Below are positions 8,901 to 19,029 of a DNA stretch of 64,000 bases, one piece after another. Under the pieces are notes generated by a model, which made no database searches, had not been told where the DNA came from, and worked only from the letters and a program-made list of their open reading frames with translations. Source of the DNA: Azohydromonas aeria (GTDB lineage: Bacteria > Pseudomonadota > Gammaproteobacteria > Burkholderiales > Burkholderiaceae_C); contig NZ_VIDQ01000024.1 in the NCBI RefSeq assembly GCF_009760915.1, positions 1 through 64,000 of the forward strand, in the 5' to 3' direction. Both the position numbers and the translations under genes were made by a program. Every line of letters starts with the position of its first letter. Position 1 is the first letter of the stretch.

Positions 8901-11900
8901 CATCGGCACGCCCAGCGTCGCCAGCGTCACCGAGGACGTGGCCGTCAACGCCGCCGGGCACCTGACGGCCAGCGGCATCCTGAGCATCACCGACGCCGAC
9001 ACGGGCGAGGCCTTGTTCAACACGACCGTGGCGGCAGCGGCCGGCAACCTGGGCACGCTGACACTGGCCGCCGACGGCCACTACACCTACGCCGTGGACA
9101 ACGCCCTGGTGCAGTCGCTGGGCGCGGGCGACAGCCGGGCCGATACCTTCACGGTGCGCGCCGCCGACGGCACCAGCCGCGAGATCAGCTTCACACTGCA
9201 CGGCAGCAACGACGCCGCCGTCATCGGCACGCCCAGCGTGGCTAGCGTCACCGAGTACGCCGAGGCCGATGGGGACGGGCTGCTGGTGGCCCGCGGCCGC
9301 ATCGCCATTAGCGACGCCGACGCGGGCGAGGCCGGCTTCGTCACCAGCGTCAGCGGCGATCCCGACAACCTCGGCACGCTGCAGCTCGCCGCCGACGGCA
9401 GCTACGTCTACAGCGTCGCCAGCAGCCTGGCCCAGGCCCTGGGCGCCGGCGAGGTCCGGGTGGACGTGTTCACCGTGCGCGCGCTCGACGGCACGACCGG
9501 CACGGTCAGCTTCACCGTCGGGGGCGCCGACCAGTCGGCCATCATCGGCACGCCGAGCGCCGTTGACGTCACGGAGGACCTGGACGTCAACGCCGACGGC
9601 AACCTCGAAGTCAGCGGCCTGCTGCCCATCACCGACACCGACCACGGCCAGTCCGCCTTCAACACCACCGTCGTGTCCGACCCCGGCAACCTGGGCGCGC
9701 TGACGCTGGCCGCCGACGGCCGCTACAGCTACGCGGTGGACAACGACGCGGTGCAGTACCTCGGTGCCGGCCAGACCCGCACCGAGAGCTTCACGGTGAG
9801 CTCGGCCGACGGCACCACCAAGACGCTGAGCTTCACGGTGCACGGCGTCAACGACGCGGCGCGCATCGGCCTGCCCGACACGGCCGAGGTCAGCGAGGAC
9901 GTGGATGTCGAGGCCGACGGCCGGCTCACGGCCAGCGGTACCCTGTCGCTGGACGACGCCGATGCGGGCGAGGACCACTTCGACAGCGTCGTGCAGGGCG
10001 CGCAAGGCAACCTGGGCACGCTGCAGCTCGCCGCCGACGGCCGCTACACCTATGCCGTGGACAACGCCGCCGTGCAGTTCCTGGCCGAGGGGCAGCACCG
10101 CGTGGACAGCTTCACCGTGCGCGCCGCCGACGGCACGACCCGGGTGGTGAGCTTCACCATCCACGGCACCAACGATGCCGCGACGATCGGCGCGCCCACG
10201 CAGGCCGACGTCACCGAGGACACGGCCGTCGATGCGGCCGGCCGGCTGGTGGCACAGGGCATCATCGCCATGAGCGATGCCGACGCCGGCCAGGACGGCT
10301 TGCGCACCAACGTGGACGCCGCCGCGGGCAACCTGGGCTCGCTGACGCTGGCCGCCGACGGCCATTACAGCTATGCCGTGGACAACGCCGCCGTGCAGTT
10401 CCTGGGCGAAGGCCAGACCCGGGTGGACAGCTTCACCGTGCGCTCGGCCGACGGCACGGCCAAGGTGGTGAACTTCACCGTCCACGGTGCCAACGACGCC
10501 GCCGTCATCGGCACGCCCGACACGAGCGAGCTCACCGAGGACGTGGGCGTGGTGGCCGGCAAGCTGGTGGCCCAGGGCCGCATCGGCATCAGCGACGCCG
10601 ACGCCGGCGAAGCCGTGTTCAAGGAGACGGTGGCCGCGGCCGACGGCAACCTGGGCACGCTGCAGCTGCGCCCCGACGGCCACTACACCTACGCCGTGGA
10701 CAACGCGCTGGCCGGGGCGCTGGGTGCGGGCGAGACGCAGGTGGACCGCTTCACCGTCGAGTCGGCCGACGGCACGGCGAAGGAGCTGAGCTTCACCATC
10801 CACGGCGTCAACGACGCGGCCGTCATCGGCGTACCCGGCGCGAGCAACGTGACGGAGGACGTCGATGTCAACGCGGCCGGCCAGCTCGTGGCCTCGGGCC
10901 TTCTCGGCGTGAGCGACGCGGACGCGGGCCAGGCGACGTTCCGGACCGGCGTCGCCGCGGCGCCGGGCAACCTCGGCACCCTCGTGCTCGACGCCCAGGG
11001 CCATTACAGCTACAGCGTGGACAACGCCGCCACCCAGCACCTGGGCGCGGGCCAGGTGAAGGTGGACACCTTCACCGTGGCGTCGGCCGACGGCACCACG
11101 CGGGACATCGCCTTCACCATCACCGGCAGCAACGACGCCGCCGTGATCGCCACGCCCGGCACGCAGCACCTCGTCGAGGACGCGGACGTGCGCCTGGGCC
11201 TGCTCGTGGCCGAGGGCGAGCTGGACATCACCGACGCCGACGCCGGCGAGGCCTTCTTCAATACCAACGTCAGCGCCAGCGCCGGCCACCTCGGCCACCT
11301 GGTGCTCGATGCCGCAGGCCGCTACGCCTACACCGTGGACAACGCCAGCGTCCAGTTCCTGGACGCCGGCGACACCCACACCGATACCTTCACCGTGCAC
11401 TCGCTTGACGGCAGCATGCAGCAGATCAGCTTCACGATCCACGGCGCCGCGGAAGCCGCCGTGATCGGCTTGCCCAGCGTCGCCGACGTCACCGAGGACG
11501 TGGCCGTGGCCAGCGGCAGCCTCGTGGCCAACGGCAGCATCGCCATCAACGATGCCGATGCCGGGCAGGCCCTGTTCCGCACCACCGTGGCCGCAGCCGA
11601 CGGCAACCTGGGCAACCTGGCCCTGGCCGCCGACGGCAGCTACACCTACACGGTGGCCAACAGCGCCGTGCAATACCTGGACGCGGGCCAGAGCAAGGTG
11701 GACACCTTCACCGTGCAGGCCCTGGACGGCACCACCAGGTCGGTGAGCTTCACCATCCATGGCGCCAACGACGCCGCCGTCATCGGCACGCCGACCGTCG
11801 CCAGCGTCACCGAGGACGTGGCGGTGGCCAACGGCAACCTCGTGGCCAGCGGCAGCATCGCCATCAGCGACGCCGACCAGGGCCAGGCCGCCTTCGGCAC

Positions 11901-13896
11901 CAGCGTGACGGCCACGGCCGGCAACCTCGGCAGCCTGGTGCTCGCGGCCGACGGCAGCTACACCTACACGGTGGCCAACAGCGCCGTGCAATACCTGGGC
12001 GCGGGCCAGAGCAAGGTGGACACCTTCACCGTGCAGGCCCTGGACGGCACCACCAGGTCGGTGAGCTTCACCATCGTTGGTGCCAACGACGCCGCCGTGA
12101 TCGGCACGCCGACCGTTGCCAGCGTCACCGAGGACGTGGCGGTCACCAACGGCAACCTCGTGGCCAGCGGCAGCATCGCCATCAGCGACGCCGACCAGGG
12201 CCAGGCCGCCTTCGGCACCAGCGTGACGGCCACGGCCGGCAACCTCGGCAGCCTGGTGCTGGCCGCCAGCGGCAGCTACACCTACACGGTGGCCAACGCC
12301 GCGACCCAGTACCTGGGCGCGGGCCAGAGCAAGGTGGACACCTTCACCGTGCAGGCCCTGGACGGCACCACCAAGGTCGTGAGCTTCACCATCGTTGGTG
12401 CCAACGACGCCGCCGTGATCGGCACGCCGAGCGTGGCCAGCGTCACCGAGGACGTGGCGGTGGCCAACGGCAACCTCGTGGCCAGCGGCAGCATCGCCAT
12501 CAGCGACGCCGACCAGGGCCAGGCCGGCTTCAGCACCAGCGTCACGGCCACGGCCGGCAACCTCGGCAGCCTGGTGCTGGCCGCCAGCGGCAGCTACACC
12601 TACACGGTGGCCAACGCCGCGACCCAGTACCTGGGCGCGGGCCAGAGCAAGGTGGACACCTTCACGGTGCAGGCCCTGGACGGCACCACCGGCACGGTGA
12701 GCTTCACCATCCAGGGCGTCAACGATGCGCCTGCCGGCACCGACAAGGCGGTGGCCCTCATCGAGGACAAGGCCTACACCCTGTCGGCCAGCGACTTCGG
12801 CTTCACCGACATCGACGGCGGCACGCTGGCCGGGGTGAGGATCAGCACGCTGCCCGGCGGCGGCGCGCTGTTCCTGAACAACGCCGCGGTGGCCGCGGGC
12901 GCCACCATCTCGGCGCAGGACCTGGCCGAGGGACGCCTGAGCTACGTGCCCGCGGCCAACTCCACCGCCGGGACGAGCTTCACCTTCCAGGTGCAGGACA
13001 ACGGCGGCACGGCCAACGGCGGCGCCGACACCGATGCCTCGGCCAACACCATCACGTTCTCCATCTCGGCCGACGCGTTCGACCTGTCGTCCACGAACAA
13101 GTCGAGCAACGACACCTACACCGTCGGCACGGGCAACTCCGGCAACGGCTCGATCCAGGAGGCGGGCAACTCGACCTCGGCGAACGACTCCATCGTCGTG
13201 AGCGCAACGGCAGGGGGCACCTTCAGCAGCCTCAGCTTCGCCCGCTTTGGCGACCACCTGGAGTTCAGCTATGCGGGCACCGGCGTGGGCACCGCCTCGC
13301 ACGTGACCGTGCTGGGCCAGTACGTCGCGGCGACGCAGGTCGAGACGCTGAGCTTCGCCGCCGCCACCAGCGTGGCCGGCTTCGCGCTGGGCACCGCCGC
13401 GTACTCGCTGACCGGCACCGCCACCTCGGCCGCCGACATCCTGGTGGGCGGCACGGGCAACGACTCGCTGGCCGGCGGCGGTGGCGGCGACCTGCTGTTC
13501 GGTGGGGCGGGCAACGACACGCTCAGCGGCGGCGCCGACCTGGACCTGCTCACCGGCGGCCTGGGCAGCGACGCGTTCGTGTTCGACTCCGTCGCGGGCC
13601 TGTCCCTGAGCGCCGGCGACACCATCACGGACTTCGCCACCGGCGTGGACCGCCTGTTGCTGTCGCGCAGCGTCTTCACCGGGCTGACCACGGCGGCCGG
13701 CAACCAGCTGGCCGGCAGCGAGTTCAGCGCGGTGGCCTCGGGCAGCACGGCCACCGTGGGCAACGGCGTCCACGTGATCTGGGACAGCGCCGCGGGCAAG
13801 CTCTACTACGACAGCGACGGCGGCTCCAATGCCAACCGGCTGCTGGTGGCGCAGGTGGCGGGCAGCGTCAGCCACAGCGACATCTTCGTGTTCTGA
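5971..13896 (+). CDS. Giant VCBS-repeat RTX adhesin (type I secreted)
   Basis: A 2641-residue surface or extracellular adhesin. After a short N-terminus come 21 tandem VCBS-type domains of about 105-109 residues, each opening with a version of NDAAVIGTP and containing TEDx[26 protein letters not shown] and VDTFTV elements. They are followed by a different Ig/cadherin-like domain (about residues 2250-2370, [19 protein letters not shown]). The C-terminal 200 residues carry glycine-rich calcium-binding nonapeptides ([20 protein letters not shown]) and end in the short hydrophobic DIFVF, the usual pattern of type I secretion substrates. The start is TTG at 5971, supported by GGAG 8 bases upstream. 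No ABC exporter, membrane-fusion protein or TolC homologue lies in this window. Biofilm attachment is the family role; the ligand is unknown. Confidence 0.92.
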   Translation: MATTTVPNTAAVIGSPSVSSVIEDTAVNASGMLVASGSISISDANAGQASFRTAVTAAAGNLGSLVLGSTGAYTYTVANSVAQSLGAGQSRIDTFTITSFDGTTKVVSFTIKGVNDAAVIGTPTVSSVTEDVAVNAAGNLTATGSIAISDADAGQASFRTTVTAAAGNLGSLVLGSTGAYTYTVANGAVQSLGADRSRIDTFTITSFDGTTKVVSFTIKGANDAAVIGTPTVSSVTEDVAVNAAGNLTATGSIAISDADAGQASFRTTVTAAAGNLGSLVLGSTGAYTYTVANGAVQSLGAGQSRVDTFTVTAADGTARAVSFTITGANDAAVIGTPSVASVTEDTAVNAAGNLSASGSISIADADAGQAAFSTTVAAAAGNLGQLVLAANGSYTYTVANGAAQYLGTGQTKVDTFTVKAADGTARAVSFTITGANDAAVIGTPSASNVTEDTAVNAAGNLTATGSIAISDADAGQASFRTTVTAATDNLGQLVLAANGSYTYTVANGAVQSLGAGQVKVDTFTVTAADGTTRAVSFTITGANDAAVIGTPSVASVTEDTAVNAAGNLIASGSISIADADAGQAAFSTTVAAAAGNLGQLVLAANGSYTYTVANGAAQYLGAGQVKVDTFTVTAADGTTRAVSFTITGANDAAVIGTPSVASVTEDTAVNAAGHLSASGSISITDADAGQAAFSTTVAAAAGNLGQLVLAANGSYTYTVANGAVQSLGAGQSRVDTFTVTAADGTAKAVSFTITGANDAAVIGTPSASNVTEDTAVNAAGHLTASGSGSISIADADAGQAFFSTTVAAAAGNLGQLVLAANGSYTYTVANGAAQHLGAGESRVDTFTVTAADGTAREVSFTIHGANDAAVIGTPSVADVAEDGPVNATGQLTAIGRIGISDADAGQAGFRTTVVAGAGNLGTLQLAADGSYTYAVAQGATQPLGAGQTRVDSFTVTALDGTTQVVNFTIHGANDAAAIGTPSVASVTEDVAVNAAGHLTASGILSITDADTGEALFNTTVAAAAGNLGTLTLAADGHYTYAVDNALVQSLGAGDSRADTFTVRAADGTSREISFTLHGSNDAAVIGTPSVASVTEYAEADGDGLLVARGRIAISDADAGEAGFVTSVSGDPDNLGTLQLAADGSYVYSVASSLAQALGAGEVRVDVFTVRALDGTTGTVSFTVGGADQSAIIGTPSAVDVTEDLDVNADGNLEVSGLLPITDTDHGQSAFNTTVVSDPGNLGALTLAADGRYSYAVDNDAVQYLGAGQTRTESFTVSSADGTTKTLSFTVHGVNDAARIGLPDTAEVSEDVDVEADGRLTASGTLSLDDADAGEDHFDSVVQGAQGNLGTLQLAADGRYTYAVDNAAVQFLAEGQHRVDSFTVRAADGTTRVVSFTIHGTNDAATIGAPTQADVTEDTAVDAAGRLVAQGIIAMSDADAGQDGLRTNVDAAAGNLGSLTLAADGHYSYAVDNAAVQFLGEGQTRVDSFTVRSADGTAKVVNFTVHGANDAAVIGTPDTSELTEDVGVVAGKLVAQGRIGISDADAGEAVFKETVAAADGNLGTLQLRPDGHYTYAVDNALAGALGAGETQVDRFTVESADGTAKELSFTIHGVNDAAVIGVPGASNVTEDVDVNAAGQLVASGLLGVSDADAGQATFRTGVAAAPGNLGTLVLDAQGHYSYSVDNAATQHLGAGQVKVDTFTVASADGTTRDIAFTITGSNDAAVIATPGTQHLVEDADVRLGLLVAEGELDITDADAGEAFFNTNVSASAGHLGHLVLDAAGRYAYTVDNASVQFLDAGDTHTDTFTVHSLDGSMQQISFTIHGAAEAAVIGLPSVADVTEDVAVASGSLVANGSIAINDADAGQALFRTTVAAADGNLGNLALAADGSYTYTVANSAVQYLDAGQSKVDTFTVQALDGTTRSVSFTIHGANDAAVIGTPTVASVTEDVAVANGNLVASGSIAISDADQGQAAFGTSVTATAGNLGSLVLAADGSYTYTVANSAVQYLGAGQSKVDTFTVQALDGTTRSVSFTIVGANDAAVIGTPTVASVTEDVAVTNGNLVASGSIAISDADQGQAAFGTSVTATAGNLGSLVLAASGSYTYTVANAATQYLGAGQSKVDTFTVQALDGTTKVVSFTIVGANDAAVIGTPSVASVTEDVAVANGNLVASGSIAISDADQGQAGFSTSVTATAGNLGSLVLAASGSYTYTVANAATQYLGAGQSKVDTFTVQALDGTTGTVSFTIQGVNDAPAGTDKAVALIEDKAYTLSASDFGFTDIDGGTLAGVRISTLPGGGALFLNNAAVAAGATISAQDLAEGRLSYVPAANSTAGTSFTFQVQDNGGTANGGADTDASANTITFSISADAFDLSSTNKSSNDTYTVGTGNSGNGSIQEAGNSTSANDSIVVSATAGGTFSSLSFARFGDHLEFSYAGTGVGTASHVTVLGQYVAATQVETLSFAAATSVAGFALGTAAYSLTGTATSAADILVGGTGNDSLAGGGGGDLLFGGAGNDTLSGGADLDLLTGGLGSDAFVFDSVAGLSLSAGDTITDFATGVDRLLLSRSVFTGLTTAAGNQLAGSEFSAVASGSTATVGNGVHVIWDSAAGKLYYDSDGGSNANRLLVAQVAGSVSHSDIFVF
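5998..12718 (+). repeat. Array of 21 tandem ~320-bp VCBS-encoding repeats
   Basis: Repeat units of 315-327 bp (mostly 321, later 318) run head to tail. Units 2-8 (about 6309-8560) are nearly identical to each other in DNA, as are units 19-21 (about 11760-12718), while units 9-18 have diverged strongly. This two-block pattern suggests recent local duplication or gene conversion at both ends of an older array. Unit 8 carries a 6-bp expansion (an extra Ser-Gly pair). Confidence 0.9.
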
Positions 13897-14002
13897 AGCG
13901 GCACCGGCCGCCTTGCCCGGCGAGATCAGGGTCCATCGAAGAGGCGTACCCGTTGCCATGGACCCATGGGTTGCGGATGCAGCGGCTCATGGGCCGGTTC
14001 GT

Positions 14003-15679
14003 TCAGGCCACGGCCCAGTACAGCAGCCCGGTGAGTGACAGCACGAGCACGCCGGCCCAGGGCAGCGTGGAGAACGAGGCCTCGGTACGCCGCACCAGCG
14101 AGGCCAGGGCACGGTCCAGCGCGGCCAGGCGCTCCTGCAGCGTGCTGCGACCGCTGTCGTGCAGCCGGGCCATGACCGCCACTGCCCGCCGCAGCAGCCG
14201 CGACAGCGCCCGCAGCGATGCGGCGGCGGGCTGCAGGAGGTCGCCTTCGGGCAGCGACCGGCGCGGGCCCGGCGCGCCCAGCCGCTGCCAGGCGAGGAAC
14301 AGCGCCAGGGCCAGCAGCGCCGGCCACAGCGAGGCGAACGTGGCCTCCAGGTCCGGCGCCTTCGCACTGCCGGCGCGCCACGCCAGCCACCAGGGCAGCA
14401 CCACGCCGGCAAGCACCAGCAGCGGCCAGGCGGAATGCAGCGCTGGCCGCCCGGCGTCGGCGGGCGCGGCGCGGGCCAGATGGAACACGCGCAGCATCAG
14501 CAGCGCCGTGGCCAGCGAGCTCAAGGCCAGCCACAGGACGGCGGCGTCGCCCAGCGGCGTGGCTCCCAGCGCGGACTTGAGCGCGTCCTTGGCCAGCGCG
14601 CCGCTGGTCAGCGGCAGGCCCACCAGGGCCAGCGCCGGCAGCGCCAGCAGCGCCAGCCGCACGCGCGTGGCGCCCGGGGCGCTGCCGGCCGCCAGGAACA
14701 GCGCCGCCTTGTTCAGGCCGTGGTGCAGCACCAGCAGCGTGATCAGCGCGCCGCCGCGCGCAGCGCCCGGCGCCAGCGTGGCCGCCATCGCGGTGAAGAG
14801 CAGCCCCATCTGGCTCACCGTCGAGTAGGCCAGCACCGTCTTGAGCTTCGGCTGGGCCAGCCCCACCGCCACGCCGTAGAAGGCGGTGAACAGACCCAGT
14901 GCCATTAGCGCGGCGACGGGGCCCGGCGCGGCGAAGGGCTCGGCCGGCACCAGGCGCAGCGCCCCGAGCAGGCCGGCCTTGACCAGCACGCCGCTGAGGA
15001 TGGCGCTGGCCGGCACCGGCGCCACCGGGTGGGCCACCGGCAACCACACGTGCAGCGGCACGACGCCGATCTTGACCCCGAAGCCCCCCAGCAGCAGCAC
15101 CGCCGCCACCGCGGCGTCGCGGCCCTGCAGCGCCTGCGGCAGCGTGGCCAGCGCCGCGTTGCCCAGCCGCGAACCGATCCACAGCAGGCCGGACAGCAGC
15201 AGCGCCTCGCCCAGCAGCGCCAGCACCAGGTAGATGCGCCCGGCACGCAGCGCCGCGGGCTCGCGCCCGTGCACCACCAGCCCGTAGCTGGCCAGCGTCA
15301 TCACCACGTAGCCGGTATAGAAGGTGGCCAGGTCGGCCGCCAGCGCCGCGAGCACGATGCCGGCCAGCGTGGCCAGCCAGTACAGCGCGAAGGCGCGGAA
15401 GCGCTCGCCGACCTGCTGGCCCGCATACCAGGCGGCGGCGCTCCAGGCGATGCCGATGAGCAGCAGCAGCGTGCGCGCCAGCTCGTCGGCGGCCAGGCGC
15501 AGTCCCAGCAGCAGCCACGGCGCGTCCAGCACCTCGCCCGGCCACAGCACCGGCGCCAGCGCGGCCAGGCTGGCCAGCGGCAGCGCCGGGCGCAGCGCAT
15601 CGCTGCGCCGCAAGCGGGCCGCCAGCGCCAGCAGCAGCCAGGGCGCGGTCACGGCAAGGGCGATGCTCCAGCCGGCCAT
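14003..15679 (-). CDS. Mrp-type antiporter subunit, proton-conducting NuoL/M/N-like (third copy)
   Basis: Last gene of the antiporter operon; 558 residues, about 14 hydrophobic segments, of the complex I NuoL/M/N antiporter-like family. Conserved channel lysines are visible in GFGVKIGVVPLHVWLP, in LHHGLNKAALF and in TSGALAKDALK. However, the transmembrane-5 glutamate normally found in a W/Y-E-L-hydrophobic context is replaced by Val (FYTGYVVMTLASY), unlike its two neighbours. The C-terminal 130 residues form an extra soluble helix with Arg/Leu-rich sequence plus a final membrane segment. It starts at ATG 15679, four bases after the stop of the preceding gene. It is expected to form part of the membrane complex; whether it still pumps is open. 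Confidence 0.85.
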   Translation of the reverse strand: MAGWSIALAVTAPWLLLALAARLRRSDALRPALPLASLAALAPVLWPGEVLDAPWLLLGLRLAADELARTLLLLIGIAWSAAAWYAGQQVGERFRAFALYWLATLAGIVLAALAADLATFYTGYVVMTLASYGLVVHGREPAALRAGRIYLVLALLGEALLLSGLLWIGSRLGNAALATLPQALQGRDAAVAAVLLLGGFGVKIGVVPLHVWLPVAHPVAPVPASAILSGVLVKAGLLGALRLVPAEPFAAPGPVAALMALGLFTAFYGVAVGLAQPKLKTVLAYSTVSQMGLLFTAMAATLAPGAARGGALITLLVLHHGLNKAALFLAAGSAPGATRVRLALLALPALALVGLPLTSGALAKDALKSALGATPLGDAAVLWLALSSLATALLMLRVFHLARAAPADAGRPALHSAWPLLVLAGVVLPWWLAWRAGSAKAPDLEATFASLWPALLALALFLAWQRLGAPGPRRSLPEGDLLQPAAASLRALSRLLRRAVAVMARLHDSGRSTLQERLAALDRALASLVRRTEASFSTLPWAGVLVLSLTGLLYWAVA

Positions 15680-15683
15680 GGTG

Positions 15684-17183
15684 TCAGAGCCCCTGCACGA
15701 TCAGTTGTACCCAGCCCAGCGGGCTCCAGGCCGCTGCGGCGAAGGCGCCCACCCCGAGCGCCAGCGCTGCGGTCAGCACCGGCGGCACCGTCATCGCCAG
15801 CAGCGCGGCACGGCTCACGGGGTGCTCGTGCGGCGCCTGCGCCGGCGATGGCCGGAACCAAAGGCGGTGGATGAGCGGCAGGAAGTACGCGGCGTTGAGC
15901 AGCGTGCTGGCCACCAGCACGCCGATGGCCCACCCCTGCCCGGCGGCCAGCGCGCCGGTGCCCAGGTACCACTTGCTGACGAAGCCGGCCACCGGCGGCA
16001 GCCCGATCATGCCCAGCGCGCCGACCGTGAAGCTCACGCCCACCCAGGGCATGCGCGGCCCGACGCCGTCGAGCTCCTCCACGCGATGGATGCCCAGCCG
16101 CTCGGCCCAGACGCCGGCGCAGAAGAAGAGCGTGATCTTCATGAGCCCCTGGTGCACGAGGTGCGCCAGCGCGCCGGCCACCGCCAGCGGCCCGCCCAGG
16201 CTCACGCCCAGCACCACGTAGGACACCTGGCTCACCGTGGACCAGGCCAGCCGGCGCTTGATGTCGGACTGCCACAGCGCGCGCACCGAGCCGTACACGA
16301 CCGTGGCCCCGGCCAGCAGCGCCAGCGGCAGGCCCAGGCCGAGCTGGGCCACCAGGGCCGGGCCGAAGACGTCCTCCACCAGGCGCACGATGCCGAAGGC
16401 CCCGGCCTTGACCACCGCCACCGCGTGCAGCAGCGCGCTCACCGGCGCCGGCGCCACCATCGCCTGGGGCAGCCAGCCGTGCACCGGCAGCAGCGCGGCC
16501 TTCACGCCGAAGCCCAGTGCGATGAGCCAGAAGATCAGGCGCAGCTGGTCCTCGCGCCCCGCGGCCCAGGGCGAGAGGTCGCCCTGGAGGATGAAGTCCT
16601 GGCCCGGCGCGATGGCCTGCAGCCCCACCAGGCCGGCCAGCAGCAGCGCGCTGCCGCCCAGCGTGTAGGCCAGATAGGTGCGGCCGCCGGCCAGCGCGGC
16701 CGGCGTGCCGCGGTGCACCACCAGCGGCCAGGTGGACAGCGTCAGCAGCTCGTAGAACAGGAAGAAGGTGAAGAGGTTGCCGGCCGCGGCCACGCCCATG
16801 GTGGCGGACACGCACAGGCTGAAGAAGCCGAAGAAGCGGGCGCGATCGGCCCCGTGCTCCAGGTAGCCGATGGCGTAGACCGTGGTCACCAGCCACAACC
16901 CGGCCGACAGCGTGGCGAACAGCAGCGTCAGCGCGTCGGCCTTGAGCACCAGGTCCACGCCCGGCAGCAGGAACATGCGGAACTCGAAGTGCTGGCCCGC
17001 CGCCACCGCGGCCAGCATCACCGCGATCAGCCCCAGCTTGAGCAGTGCCGCGCCCAGGTTGAGCCCGATGCGCAGCCGCTGGCGGCGCTCGCCGATCATG
17101 AATATGAGCAGCGAGGCGACGAGCGAGGTCAGCACCATCCACAGCGGCATGGCCTCGAAGGCGTCGAACGGGCGCGGGCTCAC
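15684..17183 (-). CDS. Mrp-type antiporter subunit, proton-conducting NuoM/MnhD-like (second copy)
   Basis: A 499-residue inner-membrane protein of the NuoL/M/MnhD family. All expected charged residues of the ion path are present: glutamate in FFLFYELLTLSTW, lysine in GFGVKAALLPVHGWLP, lysine in VHQGLMKITLFF and lysine in VAGFVSKWYL. Its ATG overlaps the stop of the upstream subunit gene by four bases (ATGA), indicating translational coupling. It probably exchanges Na+ or K+ for H+ as part of the Mrp complex. Which of the three large subunits corresponds to MnhA and which to MnhD cannot be fixed by eye. Confidence 0.9.
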   Translation of the reverse strand: MSPRPFDAFEAMPLWMVLTSLVASLLIFMIGERRQRLRIGLNLGAALLKLGLIAVMLAAVAAGQHFEFRMFLLPGVDLVLKADALTLLFATLSAGLWLVTTVYAIGYLEHGADRARFFGFFSLCVSATMGVAAAGNLFTFFLFYELLTLSTWPLVVHRGTPAALAGGRTYLAYTLGGSALLLAGLVGLQAIAPGQDFILQGDLSPWAAGREDQLRLIFWLIALGFGVKAALLPVHGWLPQAMVAPAPVSALLHAVAVVKAGAFGIVRLVEDVFGPALVAQLGLGLPLALLAGATVVYGSVRALWQSDIKRRLAWSTVSQVSYVVLGVSLGGPLAVAGALAHLVHQGLMKITLFFCAGVWAERLGIHRVEELDGVGPRMPWVGVSFTVGALGMIGLPPVAGFVSKWYLGTGALAAGQGWAIGVLVASTLLNAAYFLPLIHRLWFRPSPAQAPHEHPVSRAALLAMTVPPVLTAALALGVGAFAAAAWSPLGWVQLIVQGL

Positions 17184-18673
17184 GGCAGCACCTCCAGGCC
17201 CGCCACGGCACCCTCGCCCCCGGGCGGAGCCACGCCCAGCAGGCGCAGCAGCGGCGCCGCCGCGAAGCCCATGGCCACGGCGCAGACGCCCAGCAGCAGC
17301 GCCGGCAGCGTCATCGCCAGCGGCACCGGCCGCACGGCCGCGGGCGGCCCGCCCTCATCGCGGGCGAAGGCGGCGGCCAGGACCCGGAACACGTAGCCGG
17401 CGGCCATCAGGCTGCCCGCCAGCAGCACCGCCACGATGGCCCAGGCCCCCTGCCCCCAGGCCGCCTGCAGCAGCAGCCACTTGGCCAGGAAGCCGCCGCT
17501 GGGCGGCAGGCCCATGAGGCTCACGCCGGCCAGGCCGAAGGCGAACACGCCCAGCGGCAGCGTGCGGTCGGCGCCGGCGAGCCGCTCCAGCCGCCCGCTG
17601 CCCAGGCCGTGCACCAGCGCCGCGGCGGCCAGGAACATCGCGGCCTTGGCCACCCCGTGCGCCGCCAGCTGCAGCCCCGCGCCCGCCCAGGCCGGCGAGG
17701 CGGCGGCGGCGCCCAGCAGCGGGAAGGCCAGCATCAGGTAGCCCAGCTGCGCCACGGTGGAGTAGGCCACCACCCGCTTGAGCTGGTCCTGCACCAGCGC
17801 CGCGGCCGAGCCGAACAGCACGGCCGCCGCCCCCAGCGTGCCCAGCAGCGCCAGCACCGCGTCGCGCTGCAGCCCCTCGCCCGTCCACAGCCACAGGCGG
17901 TAGAGCATGTAGATGCCGGTCTTGACCACCAGCGCCGACAGCACCGCGCTGACGGCGCCCGGCGCCTGGGCATGGGCCGGCGGCAGCCACACGTGCAGCG
18001 GGAACACCGCTGCCTTGAGCAGCAGGCCCACGCTGATCAGCGCCAGAGCGGGCAGCGTGACGCCGCGCCGGCCGGCCGCGGCCACCGGCGCGGCCAGGGC
18101 CGCCAGGTCCAGCGTGCCGTGCTCGCCGTAGAGCAGCGCCACGCCGAGCAGGTAGGCCAGCGAGGCCAGCATGCCCAGCAGCAGGTAGCGCATGGCCGCG
18201 CGCAGCGCCCCGGGCTCGCCCTCGGCGGCCACCAGCGCGATGGCGCACAGCGTCAGCAGCTCGATGGCGACGTAGACGTTGAACAGGTCCCCGGACAGGA
18301 ACAGCGCCTGCAGCCCGGCCGTCATGAGCAGCCACAGCGGCCAGAAGCGCCCGCCGGCGGCGCTGGCCGGCGGGTGGCTGGCCAGCGCGTGCACCCCGGC
18401 GACGCCGCCGACGGCCGCCACCAGCCACAGCATCAGCAGCGCCAGGCCGTCCACGTACAGCCGGATGCCCAGCGGCACCGCCTGGCCGGCCAGCACCAGC
18501 TGGCGCGGCCCCTGGGACAGCGTCTCGGCGCTGAGCACGAGCAGCAGCAGCGGCTGGGCCAGCAGCGCGCCCAGCACGGCCCAGGCGCGCGCACGCCGCG
18601 GCAAGGCCACCGCCAGGCCGGCCGCCACCAGCGGCACGAACACCAGCAGCACTGCCGCTTCAGCCCCGCGCAT
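17180..18673 (-). CDS. mnhD: Mrp-type Na+/H+ antiporter subunit D
   Basis: A 497-residue NuoN/MnhD-like membrane subunit. The glutamate of the fifth membrane helix (FNVYVAIELLTLC), the lysines in GLLLKAAVFPLHVWLP and HGVAKAAMFLAA, and the distal lysine in GGFLAKWLLL are all present. The start ATG at 18673 lies inside the end of the mnhC gene (14-base overlap), as is usual for coupled mnh/mrp genes; its own stop overlaps the next gene's start. It is one of the candidate ion-translocating subunits of the complex. Confidence 0.92.
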   Translation of the reverse strand: MRGAEAAVLLVFVPLVAAGLAVALPRRARAWAVLGALLAQPLLLLVLSAETLSQGPRQLVLAGQAVPLGIRLYVDGLALLMLWLVAAVGGVAGVHALASHPPASAAGGRFWPLWLLMTAGLQALFLSGDLFNVYVAIELLTLCAIALVAAEGEPGALRAAMRYLLLGMLASLAYLLGVALLYGEHGTLDLAALAAPVAAAGRRGVTLPALALISVGLLLKAAVFPLHVWLPPAHAQAPGAVSAVLSALVVKTGIYMLYRLWLWTGEGLQRDAVLALLGTLGAAAVLFGSAAALVQDQLKRVVAYSTVAQLGYLMLAFPLLGAAAASPAWAGAGLQLAAHGVAKAAMFLAAAALVHGLGSGRLERLAGADRTLPLGVFAFGLAGVSLMGLPPSGGFLAKWLLLQAAWGQGAWAIVAVLLAGSLMAAGYVFRVLAAAFARDEGGPPAAVRPVPLAMTLPALLLGVCAVAMGFAAAPLLRLLGVAPPGGEGAVAGLEVLP

Positions 18674-19007
18674 GGTCCTCCCCGGCCGGCCCCGGGACCG
18701 GGGCCTCGTCGTCGGCGGCGGCATCGATGCGGATCTCGCCGGTCTCGCGATAGAGCCGGTCTAGCAGCGCCAGCGCGAAGGCGGTCACCGACACCGCCAC
18801 CACCAGCCCGGTGAGCACCAGTGCATGGGAGACCGGGTCGGGCGTGCCGCCGCGCGAGGGCAGCACGACCAGCAGCAGGAACACGCCGCTGCCGAGCAGG
18901 TTCAGCGCCAGCAGCTTGCGCAGCAGGTGGTCGGCGGCCATCAGGCCGTAGACGCCGATGCCGACGATGCCGGCCGCGGCGAGCAGGTAGATGTCGTGCG
19001 AGCTCAT
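18660..19007 (-). CDS. mnhC: Mrp-type Na+/H+ antiporter subunit C
   Basis: A 115-residue NuoK/MnhC-like protein with three membrane helices. Recognisable pieces are IVGIGVYGLMAADHLLRKLL, LNLLGSGVFLLLV and the conserved PVSHALVLTGLVVAVSVTAF, which places a His/Thr pair as in MnhC. A polar Asp/Glu-rich tail follows. The ATG at 19007 is preceded by AGAAGGAAG; an upstream in-frame ATG at 19055 would overlap the previous gene and lacks family similarity. It is an essential structural subunit of Mrp complexes. Confidence 0.9.
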   Translation of the reverse strand: MSSHDIYLLAAAGIVGIGVYGLMAADHLLRKLLALNLLGSGVFLLLVVLPSRGGTPDPVSHALVLTGLVVAVSVTAFALALLDRLYRETGEIRIDAAADDEAPVPGPAGEDHARG

Positions 19008-19029
19008 GGCGGCAACACCCGCTTCCTTC

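Noticed and set aside
5893..13959. A 2688-codon open frame antisense to the whole adhesin gene
   Set aside because: It mirrors the repeat array codon by codon, has no start signals or own domain pattern, and arises because the repeated GC-rich codons leave no stop on the other strand. The plus-strand frame has the VCBS and RTX motifs.
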